DNA of 64,000 bases from Haloferula helveola (GCF_037076345.1 NZ_AP024702.1:4464001-4528000); one strand, 5' to 3'. Positions 16,736 through 26,078 are shown, numbered from the stretch's first letter. Notes: a model not told the origin generated them from the letters alone. A program made the numbers and translations.

Positions 16736-18094
16736 CTACTTCTTCTTGTTCGCCTTCTTGCGCTTGCCGGGCATGCGGGTGAGGGCGAGTTCCTCGGTGG
16801 CCTGGCCTTCGTCACCCTGGGATTCCATCCAGACATCGAGCCGGCCGCGGAGCTCCTTGAGGACCGGCGCCAGTTTGGGGTCGTTGACGAGGTTGTGGCG
16901 GTTGAAGGGGTCCTTCACGCAATCATAGAGCTCCTCCGCGGGCCGGTGCAGATAGTCATGCGTGAGCTCCTTGGCGAGTTCGTCGCCCTTCTTGGCCTCC
17001 TCGATCCACGAGAGAAACGGTTCGGTTCCCGAGGCGATGTTCTTGAATGCCACGTCGGGACTGAGGTTCCGGACATAACGGTAACGTTCTCCTCGAACGC
17101 TGCGGATGCCATAGTGAACCGGTCCGGAGTGGATGCCCTTGGACGTCTGGAGGCTGTACACGTAGTCCTTGTGCGAGTCCTTTTCTCCCGTGAGGACGGG
17201 AAGGAAAGAGCGTCCGTCGAGGTTTTCGGGAGCGGTGGCTCCGGCCGCGTCGAGGAGGGTCGGGACAATGTCGACATACTCGACCATTGCCTCCGACTCC
17301 GAAGCCGGATCGACCTTGCCCGGCCATCGAACGACGCATGCGCTGCGGACGCCCTTGTCGTAGCAGGTCCACTTCGCGAATGGCAGTTGGTAGCCCTGTT
17401 CGCTGAGGATCATCACCAGAGTATTGTCCTCCAGTCCGTGCTTCTTCAGCGCCTCAAGCACCTCGCCGACCTGTGTGTCGAAGTAGGTGATCTCCGCAAA
17501 GTACGCCGCGAGCGCTTTGCGCGTCTCCGGTGTGTCGACCTGGATCGGGCTCAGTTCGATCTTCTTTGCAGGATAGGCCGACGCGTCTCCCTTGTTCCAT
17601 GGAGCGTGGGGTTCGTTCGAGGCGGCAACGAGCAGGAACGGCTTCTTCTCTTCGGCGCACTCACCGAAGAACTTCGTAACTGCCGCCATGTCCGGGTTGT
17701 TGTTGCCCGAGTATTCGAAGGGGAAGACCTTCTGCGGACCGATGTGCCGCTTGCCAGAAAGGTGGGTGCGGTAGCCGGCCTCCTGAAGGTGGTGGGCGAT
17801 GCTTTTGACCTCCGGGTAGGCCTGGGTGTGGTTCGGCCACGCGCCGGATTTCACCGGATAGAGTCCGGTGTAGAGATTGTGGCGGGTAGGGGAGCACATC
17901 GGCGCCGCTTGGAAGCAACGCTGGAAGGTCATTCCTTCCGAGCACAGCTTCTTCAGGTTCGGAGTCCTCGCCTGACCGCCATGGATCTCGAGATCTGTGA
18001 ACGTGCAGTCGTCCGCGATGATGATCACGAAGTTCGGCTTGGTCTGAGCGAGCGCGCCGCCAATGGATGCGAGCAGGACGAGTAGGAATCTCAT
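16736..18094 (-). CDS. Secreted sulfatase (S1 family)
   Basis: A 452-residue sulfatase with signal peptide MRFLLVLLASIGGALAQ. The metal site is IIIADDCTFTDLEIHGG. The formylglycine motif C-S-P-T-R occupies residues 67-71 within AAPMCSPTRHNLYTG. Later there are SGKRHIGPQ in place of the more usual GKWH, and MILSEQGYQLPFAKW, where EQG stands in the DNG position. This variant architecture is shared with the next gene upstream, so the two form a sub-group distinct from the GKWH/DNG sulfatases in the locus. Its ATG overlaps the upstream stop by four bases (ATGA), showing translational coupling. The C-terminus is rich in lysine (KRKKANKKK). Confidence 0.92.
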   Translation of the reverse strand: MRFLLVLLASIGGALAQTKPNFVIIIADDCTFTDLEIHGGQARTPNLKKLCSEGMTFQRCFQAAPMCSPTRHNLYTGLYPVKSGAWPNHTQAYPEVKSIAHHLQEAGYRTHLSGKRHIGPQKVFPFEYSGNNNPDMAAVTKFFGECAEEKKPFLLVAASNEPHAPWNKGDASAYPAKKIELSPIQVDTPETRKALAAYFAEITYFDTQVGEVLEALKKHGLEDNTLVMILSEQGYQLPFAKWTCYDKGVRSACVVRWPGKVDPASESEAMVEYVDIVPTLLDAAGATAPENLDGRSFLPVLTGEKDSHKDYVYSLQTSKGIHSGPVHYGIRSVRGERYRYVRNLSPDVAFKNIASGTEPFLSWIEEAKKGDELAKELTHDYLHRPAEELYDCVKDPFNRHNLVNDPKLAPVLKELRGRLDVWMESQGDEGQATEELALTRMPGKRKKANKKK

Positions 18095-19500
18095 GGTTTG
18101 CTGTCGAAACGGGGTTTGCCGTCCGCAGCCGCACGATACGACTCAGGCGTGTCGAGCTCTTTCCCGGGGTCGCCTTGTTCCGCCATCTTCTTTTCCAGAG
18201 CGGCGATCAGCCGCTGCTTCACCTCGGCATGCGCGGGGTCGTCCGCGAGGTTGGTCATTTCAAAGCGGTCCTCGGCGGTATGGTACAACTGCTCCGCGGG
18301 GCGTTGCATGTAGCGTTCGACCAGACGCAGCGTGTCCTCGTTCTGGAACGAATTGAACACCCAGGTCTGCCAGTAGGCGTTGTGTTCGGTCCTGCCCATA
18401 AGGTGCTTCTCGATGTAGAGGCGGTCGGGCATCAGGTTGCGGATGTAGCGCCACTCGCCGTCGGTGACCGAGCGGATCGGATACGATGGTCCCTCCGGGA
18501 AGTTGTTGTGCATGCCGTAGGCGAAGTCGCGGTGCGTGTCGGTTTCTCCCCGGAGCACCTTGGCGAAGCTCTTGCCGTCGAACATCTCCGGTTCGGGTTG
18601 TCCGCCGGCCGCCTCGATGAAGGTGGGGAGGACGTCGGCATACTGAATCACCGCGGGTGTCCGCTTTCCAGTCTCGGTGACACCCGGCCAACGCACGATC
18701 ACGGTCGTGTGCAGGCCGCTGTCCCAGTTGGTCCACTTGTTGCCCGGGAATTGGGATCCCTGCTCGCTGGTGAACAGCACAAGCGTGTCTTCTGCGTGCT
18801 TCTCGGTCTTGAGCAGGTCGAGCAGTTCGCCGACCTGCGAGTCCATATAAGTGATTTCGGCGAGGTAGTTACTGAAGTCCTTCCGCGTCACCGGTGTGTC
18901 GGCGAGGTAAGGCGGCAGCTTGAGCTTCTTCGGAGGATACGCGGTGGCGTCGCCCATCACCCACGGCACGTGCGGCTCGGTGAGTGCGACGACGAGGCAG
19001 AAAGGGTCGTCGGACTTGCGGATGAACGAGCGGGCTCCGTCGAGGCTGTGGGGTTGAGTGGGGCTTCTGACGCAGTTGCCGTCGAAGCCGGGCACGTTCT
19101 CGAACGGATAGACGCTCTTGGGTTTGACGTGGGATTTGCCGGCCAGACCGACACGGTAACCGAGCTTGCCGAGATGTTGGACGATGCTCAGCGTGCCGGT
19201 GCGGGAGGTGCCGTGGTTCCATGCGCAGCCATTCCGATGGGCAAGCCGGCCGGTGTAGAGTTCGGAGCGACAGGGTGCGCACATCGACATGCCGAGATAG
19301 GCTCGGTCGAAGACGAGACCTTCGCTTGCGAGTCGGTCGATGTTCGGTGTTTTCGCATTCTCGCCGCCGTTGACCGGAAGGTCGCTGAACGTGCAATCGT
19401 CCGCGATGATCACGAGAATGTTCGGCGAGTCCTTTGCGACCGCTGCGAAGGAGGAAAGGGCAAGGGCAGCGAGGACTGCCCAAGGGGTCTTGGGTTCCAT
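18091..19500 (-). CDS. Secreted sulfatase (S1 family) with C-A-P-C-R active-site motif
   Basis: A 469-residue sulfatase started at the ATG at 19500, which opens on the signal peptide (MEPKTPWAVLAALALSSFAAVA). The metal site is VIIADDCTFSDLPVNGG. The formylglycine motif reads C-A-P-C-R at residues 74-78, which satisfies the general CxPxR rule but has Cys where Ser or Thr is usual. LAGKSHVKPKSVYPFENVPG and LFTSEQGSQFPGNKW replace the usual GKWH and DNG segments, as in the adjacent downstream gene (18094-16736). Those shared variants indicate a recent duplication or a shared sub-family. It lies 55 bases after the stop of the triple-domain fusion gene and overlaps the next gene by four bases. Confidence 0.9.
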   Translation of the reverse strand: MEPKTPWAVLAALALSSFAAVAKDSPNILVIIADDCTFSDLPVNGGENAKTPNIDRLASEGLVFDRAYLGMSMCAPCRSELYTGRLAHRNGCAWNHGTSRTGTLSIVQHLGKLGYRVGLAGKSHVKPKSVYPFENVPGFDGNCVRSPTQPHSLDGARSFIRKSDDPFCLVVALTEPHVPWVMGDATAYPPKKLKLPPYLADTPVTRKDFSNYLAEITYMDSQVGELLDLLKTEKHAEDTLVLFTSEQGSQFPGNKWTNWDSGLHTTVIVRWPGVTETGKRTPAVIQYADVLPTFIEAAGGQPEPEMFDGKSFAKVLRGETDTHRDFAYGMHNNFPEGPSYPIRSVTDGEWRYIRNLMPDRLYIEKHLMGRTEHNAYWQTWVFNSFQNEDTLRLVERYMQRPAEQLYHTAEDRFEMTNLADDPAHAEVKQRLIAALEKKMAEQGDPGKELDTPESYRAAADGKPRFDSKP

Positions 19501-19555
19501 GGGTTTGGATTGGGGTTGGGCCGGAGTCCGCCGGTGCGGGCGATTCTCCCGGTGA

Positions 19556-22500
19556 TCAGTGCGGGAACTTCTGCACTTCGTCCGGGCCGGGAGTCGCGTA
19601 GGCGGGGTCCTTTGCGCGGATGAAAATGTCGCCGTCATCAAGAACCCTTACGTCGAGAGGGACGATGGTTGTTCCACGCTGGTTGATCGTCTGTGCCGTC
19701 TCGGCGAGGTCACGGGACTCGATGCCGTCCCGTGGCAGCGGCGGAACATTGGCGTTGAAGAAGGCGGTGCACCACCATTTGCCGTCGCGGGTCTGGAAGG
19801 GAGTGCCGTGACCAAGGAAGCGGCCGGCAAATTTCCGGGGGCCATAAGGGCCGGTGATCTTGTCGGCGACGCAGTAGTAGAGGTTGTAGGAGCCTTGGCG
19901 GCCTTTGTCGGTCGACCACGCGGTGCCGAGGTGGACGTATTTGTCGCCGATCTTGAGCATGGTCGCGCCTTCGTGGCCGATGCGGGATATCGGGTTGCCG
20001 TCCGGCCCGGGTCGCGAGCCCGATGGGTCGATCCGGACGGGCTTGCCGGTGAATTTCGAGAAATCGGACGAAATCGGGGTCACGCGCGTGTTTTCCGACA
20101 GCACCCACCACCGGTCTCCGTCATGGAAAAGCGAGGGGTCGTGATGGCCTGCGAACTTCCTGCCCATCGGGGAGCTCCATGGACCGCGAAGCTCCGGGCC
20201 GGCGGAAAGCATGAGGTTGGACTTCTGTTTCGGGCAATGAACGAGCGCCCATCGGTCCATCTCGGGAATCCAGTGCATTTCCGGGGCCCAAACCCGATCG
20301 CCGGGTTTCGGGTGAGCGCTGTCCTTGAGGGTGAAGGGGGTTCCTAAGTAGTCCCAATCGATCAGGTCCTTGCTGCGCCAGACGCGCACGGTATTGCCGA
20401 CGGCCGAAGTTCCGCTGAGACCGATGTTGTAGGGGTCGGTTTCTTCGCGCGGATCCTCGTCGTTGATGGTGGTGCCCGTCAGGTAGAAGAAGTCATCGGG
20501 GCCGAGGGTGATGTAGGGATCGCGGATCCAGCCTTCCTTGATGTAGAGCGCGCGGTCGTGGGATCTCAGTCCGGCTTCGATTTCGGCGCGAGGCATCGCA
20601 GGTGCGACTGGTGCGACCTTGGCGGTCGGGATCGCAACCGGCGCCATGCCTGCGGTTTCCGGATCACCGGTGATGCCGGCTTTGCGGTGGATCTCCGCGA
20701 GCGCTTCGGGCGCCAGCTTACGGACCTTGCGGTCATAGGTGATCAACCCGTTGATCTCGCCCTCGACGTCGGTCGTCTGGGTGTAGATGCCTGCGGCGAT
20801 GCCCTTGTTCCGGAGGTCGGCGAGCATGGAGATCGAGGTCTTGTAGCGCTCGATCCACTCCTCCTTGTTTTTCGGCAGTCCGCCGTATCCCCAGTTGCGT
20901 GCCTTGACGTCCCAAAGGTGCCCCTTCACGGGGAAGCCGTGACCACCGAACTCGCCCACAACCTTCACGAAGTTGTCGAAGCGTCCACCTTCGCCGAGTT
21001 CGAAGGGAAAGCCGGGGTGGGGGTACTGGTGGTGGTCGATGATATGGCCGACGGGGAAGAAGTTGCCGCCGGACGCGACATTCACCTGGCGGGTTGGATC
21101 GTAGGCGACCGTCCACTTGCCGACGACTTCGGTTCGGTGCTGGCCCCACGCTTCGTTGAAGGGCACCCACTGGACGATGCAAGGGTGGGGTTGGAGGGTG
21201 TCGATCATGATGCCCAGCTCCTTCATATACTGGGAGTGATCGGCGTCGGGCCACTTGGCGTCGGAAGGATTGGGCTGAAGCCGGGTCCACTTCGGGCTCA
21301 CGTGGCCGTCCCGCTGTTTCCCGGTGCCCGAGGACACCTGATCCTGCCACATCATCATCCCGAGCCGATCGCAGTGGTAGTAGTAGCGCCGGGGCTCGAC
21401 CTTAATGTGCTTGCGGATCGTGTTGAAGCCGGCGGTCTTGAGGAACTCGATGTCGGAGACCATGGCCTCATCCGATGGCGGAGTCAGCAAACCGTCGGGC
21501 CACCAACCTTGGTCAAGTGTTCCCCAGTGAAAGATCGGCTTGCCGTTGAGAAGGAAGCGCAAGTGGCCCTTGTCGTCCTTGGCGACGGTCGACTCACGGA
21601 TGCCGACGTAGGAATGGACGACGTCGTCGCCGAAGCGGAGCTCCACGTCGTAGAGAGTGGGGGAATCCGGCGACCACAGTATGGGATCGGGAATCCTGAC
21701 ACCGGCTTGTTTGGCTGTGCCGGTGGTTGCCGCGATCGCCTTGCCGTCGAGCGAGACCTTGATTTCCACCATCGTGTCGCCGGCGTCGCCTTCCGTGTCA
21801 AAAGCGAAACGGATGTTGCCGTCGATGGTGGTCGTCACCTTGTGGCTGACCAGGTGTTTCTCCGGAACCGTTTCCATCCAGACGGTCTGCCAGATGCCGG
21901 AAACCGGCGTGTACCAAATGCCGCCGGGCTTGCTCACCTGCTTGCCGTGGAGTTGGAAGGCGGTGTCGGTCGCGTCGGTGACCTTCACGGTCAGCTCGTT
22001 CTTGCCGGGCTTTAGGGCATCCGTGATGTCGAAGCTGAATGGCAGGTTGCCGCCGATGTGTTCGCCGACCATCGTGTCGTTGACCCAGACCGTGGAGTGG
22101 TAGTCGACGGCTTCGAAGTTCAGGAGCTTGCGCTGTCCATTGGCCAGTTTGTCGGCCTCGAAGGAGCGGCGGTACCAAATCGCGTCCTGCGGTGTGATCC
22201 GTTTTCCGACGCCGGAGAGGGATGATTCGATGGCGAAAGGAACGAGGATGTCACCCTGCCACTTGGAGGGTGCTGCGTTCGAATTCTTGGGAGCGACCGC
22301 GTATTTCCAAAGGCCGTTGAGATTGGTCCATTGCTTGCGGGCGAATGCCGGGCGCGGGTATTCGGTCCACGCGTCCTCCGGCTTCAGCTTCTCGCCCCAC
22401 TCGGTCATCATGGCCGAGGTGGCCTTGCCGTTGTTCGGAGCAGCAACCTCGGCAGCAGCCACGGGGGCGCCCTCTTCGACCGTGGCGGTGACGATGGTGC

Positions 22501-24550
22501 CTCCTGTGAATCGGTTCGGAGCCGGATAGTCGCCTGCGGAAGTCAGGGTGTCCTCGCCGATGCAAAGCGGATCCTTGGGTTGGTGCGGGATGAGTCCGGG
22601 CGAACGCATCGTGACCGACTCGCCGCCGTCGACCGCGAGTGTCATCGTTGCCGGGTCGAGTTTGGCGACGATCCTCGTGTTACCCTTGACCGGTTTCTTG
22701 CAAGCGAGTCGTGTGACCTTCCCGTCCACGCGCACATCGAAAGCGGGCCGACCTTCGATCAGGTGGAGCGCGATACCGTGCTCCACCCCACCTTGGGAGA
22801 GGATGACTCCATGGGGTCTGCCGCCTTTGATTTCGGCAATGATCGAGAGGGGTCGATTGACAATGAGCGAGGTTTCCGGAGCGGCCGTGGCTTCCTTCTT
22901 GGGCTTATCGAACGGTTCGGCACCCACCTTGCGCGCCCATGTTTCCCACTCAGCTACCAATTCATTCAGGATTTCGGGCTTCTCCGCCGCGAGATCATGC
23001 TGCTCGGACCGGTCGTGAGCGAGGTTGTACAGTTCCCAACGAACTTCTTCAGGCTGACGCTTGCCCCACACGATCTTCCAGTCGCCGCGACGCAGTCCCC
23101 GTGCTTGCTGGTGCTCGATTGGAATCGAACGGACGGCGAGAGGTTTGCCCGCCGCCGCACCGAGGATGGACACACCGGAGACCGGTTGGATCTCGGTGCC
23201 TTTCCGTTTCTCAGGGTAGGCAGCGCCCGTGGCCTCGCAGATGCTTGGCACGATGTCCATGATGTGCGAAGGCTCGGTGACGAATCCATCCTGCTTCTTC
23301 AGACCGTTCGGCCAGTGGACGATCAAAGGCGAAGCGATTCCACCCTCGTGGCAGAAGTGCTTGTACATGTCCAAAGGCGTGTTGCCTAGGTTCGCCCAGG
23401 CCGAGCCGTAGGAATGGTGCGTGCCGTCCTGGCCCATTTTCGCGAGGGCGGCCCCGGTGTGGAGGGTGGTAATGCCCCGGCGGGAGTGTTCGTCGAATCC
23501 AAAGGGGCCCCACTCGTAGCAGGCTCCGTTGTCGCTGGTGAAGAATATCAGCGTGTTGTCGAGTTCACCGTTCTTCTCGAGGTCCGCGATGATGCGTCCA
23601 ATCCCTTGGTCGACGTGTTCGACCATCGCCGCAAATGTGGCCATCCGGCGGGCGAGATCCTCGCGTCGGTCGGCGGGGAGAGAGTCCCATGCCGGGTTCG
23701 GCTTGCCGGAGAAGCCGTTGGCGATGTCCTCGCGGTCGACCGGGACCTGCGCGCGCGGAGGAAGCTCCGCATCGGCCGACACCAGTCCGAGTTTCTTCTG
23801 GCGCTCGAAACGTTCGGAGCGCAGAGCGTCCCAACCGCGGCGGTAGGTGTCGACATGGCGGTCGATGCTCTCCTTCGGGGCCTGGATGGGGAAGTGGGGT
23901 GACGAGTGGGCGAGATAGAGCAGCCATGGTTTCTCCTTGTTCTCACCGGTCCGAGCCTGGCGAAGGAACTCGAGGGCGTAGTCGGAGAAGACATCGGTCA
24001 CGTAGAACTCGTCACCGGGAACCAAGACTTCCGGCTTGGTGCCTTGGGGAAGACGGACGTAGAGATCCGGATCCCATTGGTTCTCGGAGTGCGCCTGGAA
24101 ATTCTTGTATCCATAGTAGTTCTGGAAACCCCGCTCGATCGGTCCGGGGTCACCCATGTGCCACTTGCCGACCATCCAGGTCGAGTAGCCGGCATCTCCG
24201 AGGATTTCGGCAACTGTTGCGGTGTTGGGCAACAGGTGGCCGGTGTAGGCCGGGCTGGAGTTTTTCCGAGGCTCCCGGGTGGTGAACGAACCGATGCCGG
24301 CTTCATGCGGATGAAGACCGGTCACGAGGGATGCTCTGGACGGACAGCAACGGGCCGAATTGTAAAACGCGGAGAATTTGGCTCCTCCCGAGGCGAGGCG
24401 GTCGAGGTTCGGAGTCGCGATTTCCGATCCGTAGCAAGAGAGGTCGGAGAAGCCGAGGTCGTCGGCGAGGATGACAAGGACGTTCGGCCGATCTGCGGCA
24501 TCCGCGGTCACGGCCAGCAAGGCCGCCGCGAGTAGGGCAAAGGGTTTCAT
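19556..24550 (-). CDS. Triple-enzyme fusion: sulfatase + GH2 + GH43-like glycosidase
   Basis: One continuous 1664-residue reading frame. I start it at ATG 24550 because this opens on the signal peptide (MKPFALLAAALLAVTADA). Residues ~20-550 are a complete sulfatase: metal site VILADDLGFSD, formylglycine motif C-C-P-S-R at 68-72, GKWHMG, FFTSDNGACYEW. Residues ~560-690 form a beta-rich module like those at arylsulfatase C-termini. Residues ~714-1300 are a GH2 enzyme with sugar-binding, immunoglobulin-like and TIM-barrel domains; FNEAWG gives the acid/base Glu1133 and VVGEFGG the likely nucleophile Glu1200. Residues ~1322-1664 are a GH43-like propeller with Asp1344 (RDPYITL), WAPEMHW, Asp1471 (HHDPSLF) and Glu1527 (GHEGATML). 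Pro/Ala/Val-rich linkers (~692-705 and ~1301-1320) join the parts. It heads the operon and probably desulfates and cleaves one glycan in sequence. Confidence 0.93.
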   Translation of the reverse strand: MKPFALLAAALLAVTADAADRPNVLVILADDLGFSDLSCYGSEIATPNLDRLASGGAKFSAFYNSARCCPSRASLVTGLHPHEAGIGSFTTREPRKNSSPAYTGHLLPNTATVAEILGDAGYSTWMVGKWHMGDPGPIERGFQNYYGYKNFQAHSENQWDPDLYVRLPQGTKPEVLVPGDEFYVTDVFSDYALEFLRQARTGENKEKPWLLYLAHSSPHFPIQAPKESIDRHVDTYRRGWDALRSERFERQKKLGLVSADAELPPRAQVPVDREDIANGFSGKPNPAWDSLPADRREDLARRMATFAAMVEHVDQGIGRIIADLEKNGELDNTLIFFTSDNGACYEWGPFGFDEHSRRGITTLHTGAALAKMGQDGTHHSYGSAWANLGNTPLDMYKHFCHEGGIASPLIVHWPNGLKKQDGFVTEPSHIMDIVPSICEATGAAYPEKRKGTEIQPVSGVSILGAAAGKPLAVRSIPIEHQQARGLRRGDWKIVWGKRQPEEVRWELYNLAHDRSEQHDLAAEKPEILNELVAEWETWARKVGAEPFDKPKKEATAAPETSLIVNRPLSIIAEIKGGRPHGVILSQGGVEHGIALHLIEGRPAFDVRVDGKVTRLACKKPVKGNTRIVAKLDPATMTLAVDGGESVTMRSPGLIPHQPKDPLCIGEDTLTSAGDYPAPNRFTGGTIVTATVEEGAPVAAAEVAAPNNGKATSAMMTEWGEKLKPEDAWTEYPRPAFARKQWTNLNGLWKYAVAPKNSNAAPSKWQGDILVPFAIESSLSGVGKRITPQDAIWYRRSFEADKLANGQRKLLNFEAVDYHSTVWVNDTMVGEHIGGNLPFSFDITDALKPGKNELTVKVTDATDTAFQLHGKQVSKPGGIWYTPVSGIWQTVWMETVPEKHLVSHKVTTTIDGNIRFAFDTEGDAGDTMVEIKVSLDGKAIAATTGTAKQAGVRIPDPILWSPDSPTLYDVELRFGDDVVHSYVGIRESTVAKDDKGHLRFLLNGKPIFHWGTLDQGWWPDGLLTPPSDEAMVSDIEFLKTAGFNTIRKHIKVEPRRYYYHCDRLGMMMWQDQVSSGTGKQRDGHVSPKWTRLQPNPSDAKWPDADHSQYMKELGIMIDTLQPHPCIVQWVPFNEAWGQHRTEVVGKWTVAYDPTRQVNVASGGNFFPVGHIIDHHQYPHPGFPFELGEGGRFDNFVKVVGEFGGHGFPVKGHLWDVKARNWGYGGLPKNKEEWIERYKTSISMLADLRNKGIAAGIYTQTTDVEGEINGLITYDRKVRKLAPEALAEIHRKAGITGDPETAGMAPVAIPTAKVAPVAPAMPRAEIEAGLRSHDRALYIKEGWIRDPYITLGPDDFFYLTGTTINDEDPREETDPYNIGLSGTSAVGNTVRVWRSKDLIDWDYLGTPFTLKDSAHPKPGDRVWAPEMHWIPEMDRWALVHCPKQKSNLMLSAGPELRGPWSSPMGRKFAGHHDPSLFHDGDRWWVLSENTRVTPISSDFSKFTGKPVRIDPSGSRPGPDGNPISRIGHEGATMLKIGDKYVHLGTAWSTDKGRQGSYNLYYCVADKITGPYGPRKFAGRFLGHGTPFQTRDGKWWCTAFFNANVPPLPRDGIESRDLAETAQTINQRGTTIVPLDVRVLDDGDIFIRAKDPAYATPGPDEVQKFPH

Positions 24551-24679
24551 GATTGGTCTGGGTTGAGGAATGGGTCGCCCATGGGCAGCATGGGCGGCCT
24601 GTGTGCCGTTCGGAAGGGTATTTCGGGTCACGGCCCGCTGTTCCCATCCAATGACGCCGATTCGGTCATCGAGCCGGGA

Positions 24680-26074
24680 TCAGTCCGCGGCCGTGATCAC
24701 GCGGATCTCGTCGATCGACTCGCCGGCATTGAAGATCACCGAAACGGTTTTGCGGTCCGACGAGAGCGTGACGGTGTCGGGCATGGTGCGGATGCCGGCT
24801 TCAGGGCCCCGCATCCCCGGATTCTCCTTGGTCAGAGGCAGCGGGGCATTGGTGGTGATTTTGTCGGTCTCGAAAAGCTTGCCGGTCGAAGTGATGATGC
24901 CGAGCACCGGCCGGTCGAAGGTGACCGAGCCCTCGAAGCTTTTGAAGACCATGAAGTCGAGGATCCCGACCGGGTTGTAGCGGAGCAGGTAGCTTCGAGC
25001 GCGGGTGCCTGCCTTGCTTTCGAGAGTCGACGGGCTGTGGATCGGAGCGCCGGCTTTGCCGCCATGGCTACCGGGTTCGGTGATGTCCACCGGCAGGCGC
25101 TCGGGAAGGACGAAGGACCGCTTTTCGGGGATGACGATCACGTGGTTGTCATCCTCGTGGTTGGCCACGGCTTCCGGTGTGTTGGGCGGCGCCGGGATGA
25201 CTTCTCCTTCGGTTGATTGGATGCCCGAGGCGATCGGCCAGGTGCGGGAGAATGCAGACGGTTCGAAGGCGAGATCGCTCAGGCCGGCGCCTCGGGTTGC
25301 CCGGACCGCTCCTCCTTCGAGCAGGTTGCGTTGGTCCTTGCCGGAAGACACGGTCACTTCGCCGTCGAGGACCATGAAGTCCGCCGAGCCGTCGGGTGAT
25401 GCGGACACCCCGAAAGAGGTTCCGAGGTCGGTAAGGGTCGCGGACTTCGTGTCCACCCGGAAGCCGTGCGCGGTCTCTGGGCACCACGCGTTCAGGTTGC
25501 CGGACTTGAGCCCGATTTCCATCGGCGAGCGGACCGTGAATTCCGCGGGGCCTTCGACGGCGACGACGGCACCGTTCCCGAAGTCGAGGCGCATCATGCG
25601 GCCGACTTCCAACTCGATCTTCTGGCCGGCCTTGATGATCTCCGATCTCGCGAGCTCATCGCTGGTGCCGGGCAGGTGGACGGCGACCGCGACGCTTTCC
25701 ACGGGTTTCCGGTTGAGTAGGACAAGGGGGACGGTCGCGAGTGCGACACAGGCTGCCAGTGCGAGCACCGCCTGCTTGCGGAAGCGGTCTCGCCGGATCT
25801 TGCGGGTGATCCGTTCCGGGAAGCGGGCGACCGGCTCGTCGCCCACGGCCCGCAGGTGGTTCGAGACGGCGTGGGAGAATCGCTCGTCGCTGAACTCAGG
25901 ATTGGTCCGGCTCAATGCGCCGGACACCACCAATTGCTCCTGTAGCTTGGCCCGGAGTTCCGGATCTTCGCTGACGAGTTCGGTGAGTCGGGCGCGACCG
26001 GCCTCATCAAGCGAGCCGTCCAGCAGTTCGCAGCACAGGTCCTCGAAAGTCGGTTCCGTGGGATTCGTTTCCAT
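24680..26074 (-). CDS. FecR-type anti-sigma factor / sigma regulator, membrane-anchored
   Basis: A 464-residue protein. Residues 1-80 form a short helical cytoplasmic region (FEDLCCELLDGSLDEAGRARLTELVSEDPELRAKL), the zinc-less sigma-binding type found with Planctomycetes and Verrucomicrobia ECF factors. One transmembrane helix spans ~101-120. A FecR-like beta domain covers ~150-270 (AGQKIELEVGRMMRLDFGNGAVVAVEGPAEFTV ... VDTKSATLTDLGTSFGVS), and an uncharacterised extracytoplasmic domain follows. It begins 4 bases after the sigma factor stop, so the two are a regulatory pair. It would hold the sigma factor inactive until an envelope or substrate signal arrives. No TonB receptor gene is adjacent. 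Its position just upstream of the fusion gene makes the sulfatase operon its likely target; that link is inference. Confidence 0.85.
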   Translation of the reverse strand: METNPTEPTFEDLCCELLDGSLDEAGRARLTELVSEDPELRAKLQEQLVVSGALSRTNPEFSDERFSHAVSNHLRAVGDEPVARFPERITRKIRRDRFRKQAVLALAACVALATVPLVLLNRKPVESVAVAVHLPGTSDELARSEIIKAGQKIELEVGRMMRLDFGNGAVVAVEGPAEFTVRSPMEIGLKSGNLNAWCPETAHGFRVDTKSATLTDLGTSFGVSASPDGSADFMVLDGEVTVSSGKDQRNLLEGGAVRATRGAGLSDLAFEPSAFSRTWPIASGIQSTEGEVIPAPPNTPEAVANHEDDNHVIVIPEKRSFVLPERLPVDITEPGSHGGKAGAPIHSPSTLESKAGTRARSYLLRYNPVGILDFMVFKSFEGSVTFDRPVLGIITSTGKLFETDKITTNAPLPLTKENPGMRGPEAGIRTMPDTVTLSSDRKTVSVIFNAGESIDEIRVITAAD

Positions 26075-26078
26075 GGCT

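Noticed and set aside
18067-19623. Plus-strand frame of 518 codons opposite two sulfatases
   Set aside because: Both sulfatases have full active-site motifs on the minus strand; the plus-strand frame has none.
20558-22015. Plus-strand frame of 485 codons inside the fusion gene
   Set aside because: Antisense to the GH2 domain, with no motif of its own.
19556-24550. The fusion gene as an artefact of merged adjacent genes
   Set aside because: The frame is open across both junctions, with low-complexity Pro/Ala/Val linkers and no internal signal peptide or stop. A sequencing error remains possible but is not suggested by the sequence.
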